The notes under the pieces are model-generated. The model was not told where the DNA came from. It saw only the letters and a list, made by a program, of their open reading frames with translations, and did no database searches. The position numbers were made by a program, and so were the translations under genes. A stretch of 32,830 bases of DNA from Actinomycetota bacterium (GTDB lineage Bacteria; Actinomycetota; Humimicrobiia; Humimicrobiales; Humimicrobiaceae): contig JAQVJB010000005.1 of NCBI GenBank assembly GCA_028695395.1, positions 1-32,830 on the forward strand, read 5' to 3'. Shown one piece after another: positions 32,477 to 32,830 of the stretch (position 1 is its first letter; each line of letters starts with the position of its first letter).

Positions 32477-32830
32477 TTACAATGCAAGTTTATATATTTC
32501 AATAATATCCTTGCTGCCAAGCTCGACAAATTTACCGACTAGGCCTTTATGCACGCATTTAGTTGCCATTTCTTCAAATCTGTCAGACCCTATTTTTAAC
32601 TGGCCTAATCTTATAGGCAGTCCCATATCTTTATAAAAGTTTTCAAGCATCCTTATTCCTTCAAGAGCCATAAATTCTTCTTCATTAAGATAAGCATCAA
32701 GCCCCCATACCCTTGAGGCAAACTGTGCGAATCTTTTAATGCCGGTTTTATAAACATATTTCATCCATGCCGGGAATATAACTGACAAGCCTGCGCCGTG
32801 GGCAATATCGTAGATGCCGCTTAGCTCATG
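32477..32830 (-). CDS. Iron-containing alcohol dehydrogenase, partial (C-terminal part)
   Basis: The C-terminal 118 residues of a class III (iron-dependent) alcohol dehydrogenase, resembling the BdhA/YqdH butanol dehydrogenases. The frame stays open to the right window edge and reads HELSGIYDIAHGAGLSVIFP, in which the AHG histidine is a metal ligand. The internal TTG at 32788 is therefore not the start. The remainder, FASRVWGLD and the LRLGQLKIGSDRFEEMA-like helices, matches the family's helical domain. The N-terminal NAD(P)-binding part lies outside the window. Confidence 0.9.
   Translation of the reverse strand, partial: HELSGIYDIAHGAGLSVIFPAWMKYVYKTGIKRFAQFASRVWGLDAYLNEEEFMALEGIRMLENFYKDMGLPIRLGQLKIGSDRFEEMATKCVHKGLVGKFVELGSKDIIEIYKLAL

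Noticed and set aside
1..32830. CRISPR array, prophage or toxin-antitoxin system
   Set aside because: No regular repeat-spacer pattern, phage structural genes or recognisable toxin-antitoxin pair was found on either strand.

Overview
This AT-rich stretch looks like ordinary bacterial chromosome close to a replication origin. The order recF, a DUF721/DciA-type gene, gyrB, gyrA, a DUF3566 membrane protein, tRNA-Ile(GAT) and tRNA-Ala(TGC) is the classic actinobacterial gyrase neighbourhood. The M23 peptidase also reads like the actinobacterial form. Low GC, corrinoid and heterodisulfide-reductase-like enzymes and many ferredoxin-type clusters point to an anaerobic, low-GC, deep-branching Actinomycetota lineage. 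The gene order is seen directly; the taxonomic placement is inference. I see no phage genes, CRISPR array, intact transposase or rRNA.

Layout. 1-8318 is the replication/topology block: recF (5' end cut by the window edge), a two-gene membrane redox module (NarI-like cytochrome b plus an HdrD/DsrK-like iron-sulfur protein), a DciA-like gene, gyrB and gyrA. 8319-9380 holds two small membrane proteins (DUF4870 and DUF3566) separated by a strong hairpin terminator. 9377-11854 has the Ile and Ala tRNA genes, split by a ferredoxin-like protein and a DUF4432 sugar-mutarotase-fold protein. 11855-12414 is a 560-base gene-free stretch with a possible solo insertion-sequence end. 12415-16720 is an accessory metabolic block: a DUF4380-like mutarotase-fold protein coupled to an MtaA/CmuA-type corrinoid methyltransferase, a small membrane-anchored protein, a convergent orphan GatC-type PTS permease and a zinc-ribbon protein.

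16826-22642 carries dihydrolipoamide dehydrogenase, a Cof-type HAD phosphatase, an unknown gene behind a good promoter, a rhodanese lipoprotein, an unusual cation diffusion facilitator with three C-terminal dimerisation modules, a small unknown protein, and an RRM RNA-binding protein whose leader has short repeats. 22912-27817 carries an ADP-ribosylglycohydrolase, a CrtQ/CrtO-like glycosyltransferase-acyltransferase pair, an M23 peptidase, a nucleoside phosphorylase and 3-methyladenine DNA glycosylase. 27936-32830 is a malate/lactate and pyruvate block: an Ldh_2-family dehydrogenase divergent from a small membrane protein, malic enzyme and an MFS transporter, ending in a truncated iron alcohol dehydrogenase.

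Most genes are well-known families. The parts I would look at again are the redox pair inside the gyrase cluster, the mutarotase/methyltransferase/orphan PTS block, the triple-domain CDF transporter, the carotenoid-tailoring-like pair without carotenoid genes, and the RNA-level signals around the RRM gene. Several genes (gyrB, RRM, the 29260 membrane protein, malic enzyme) start at TTG behind a clear Shine-Dalgarno sequence.
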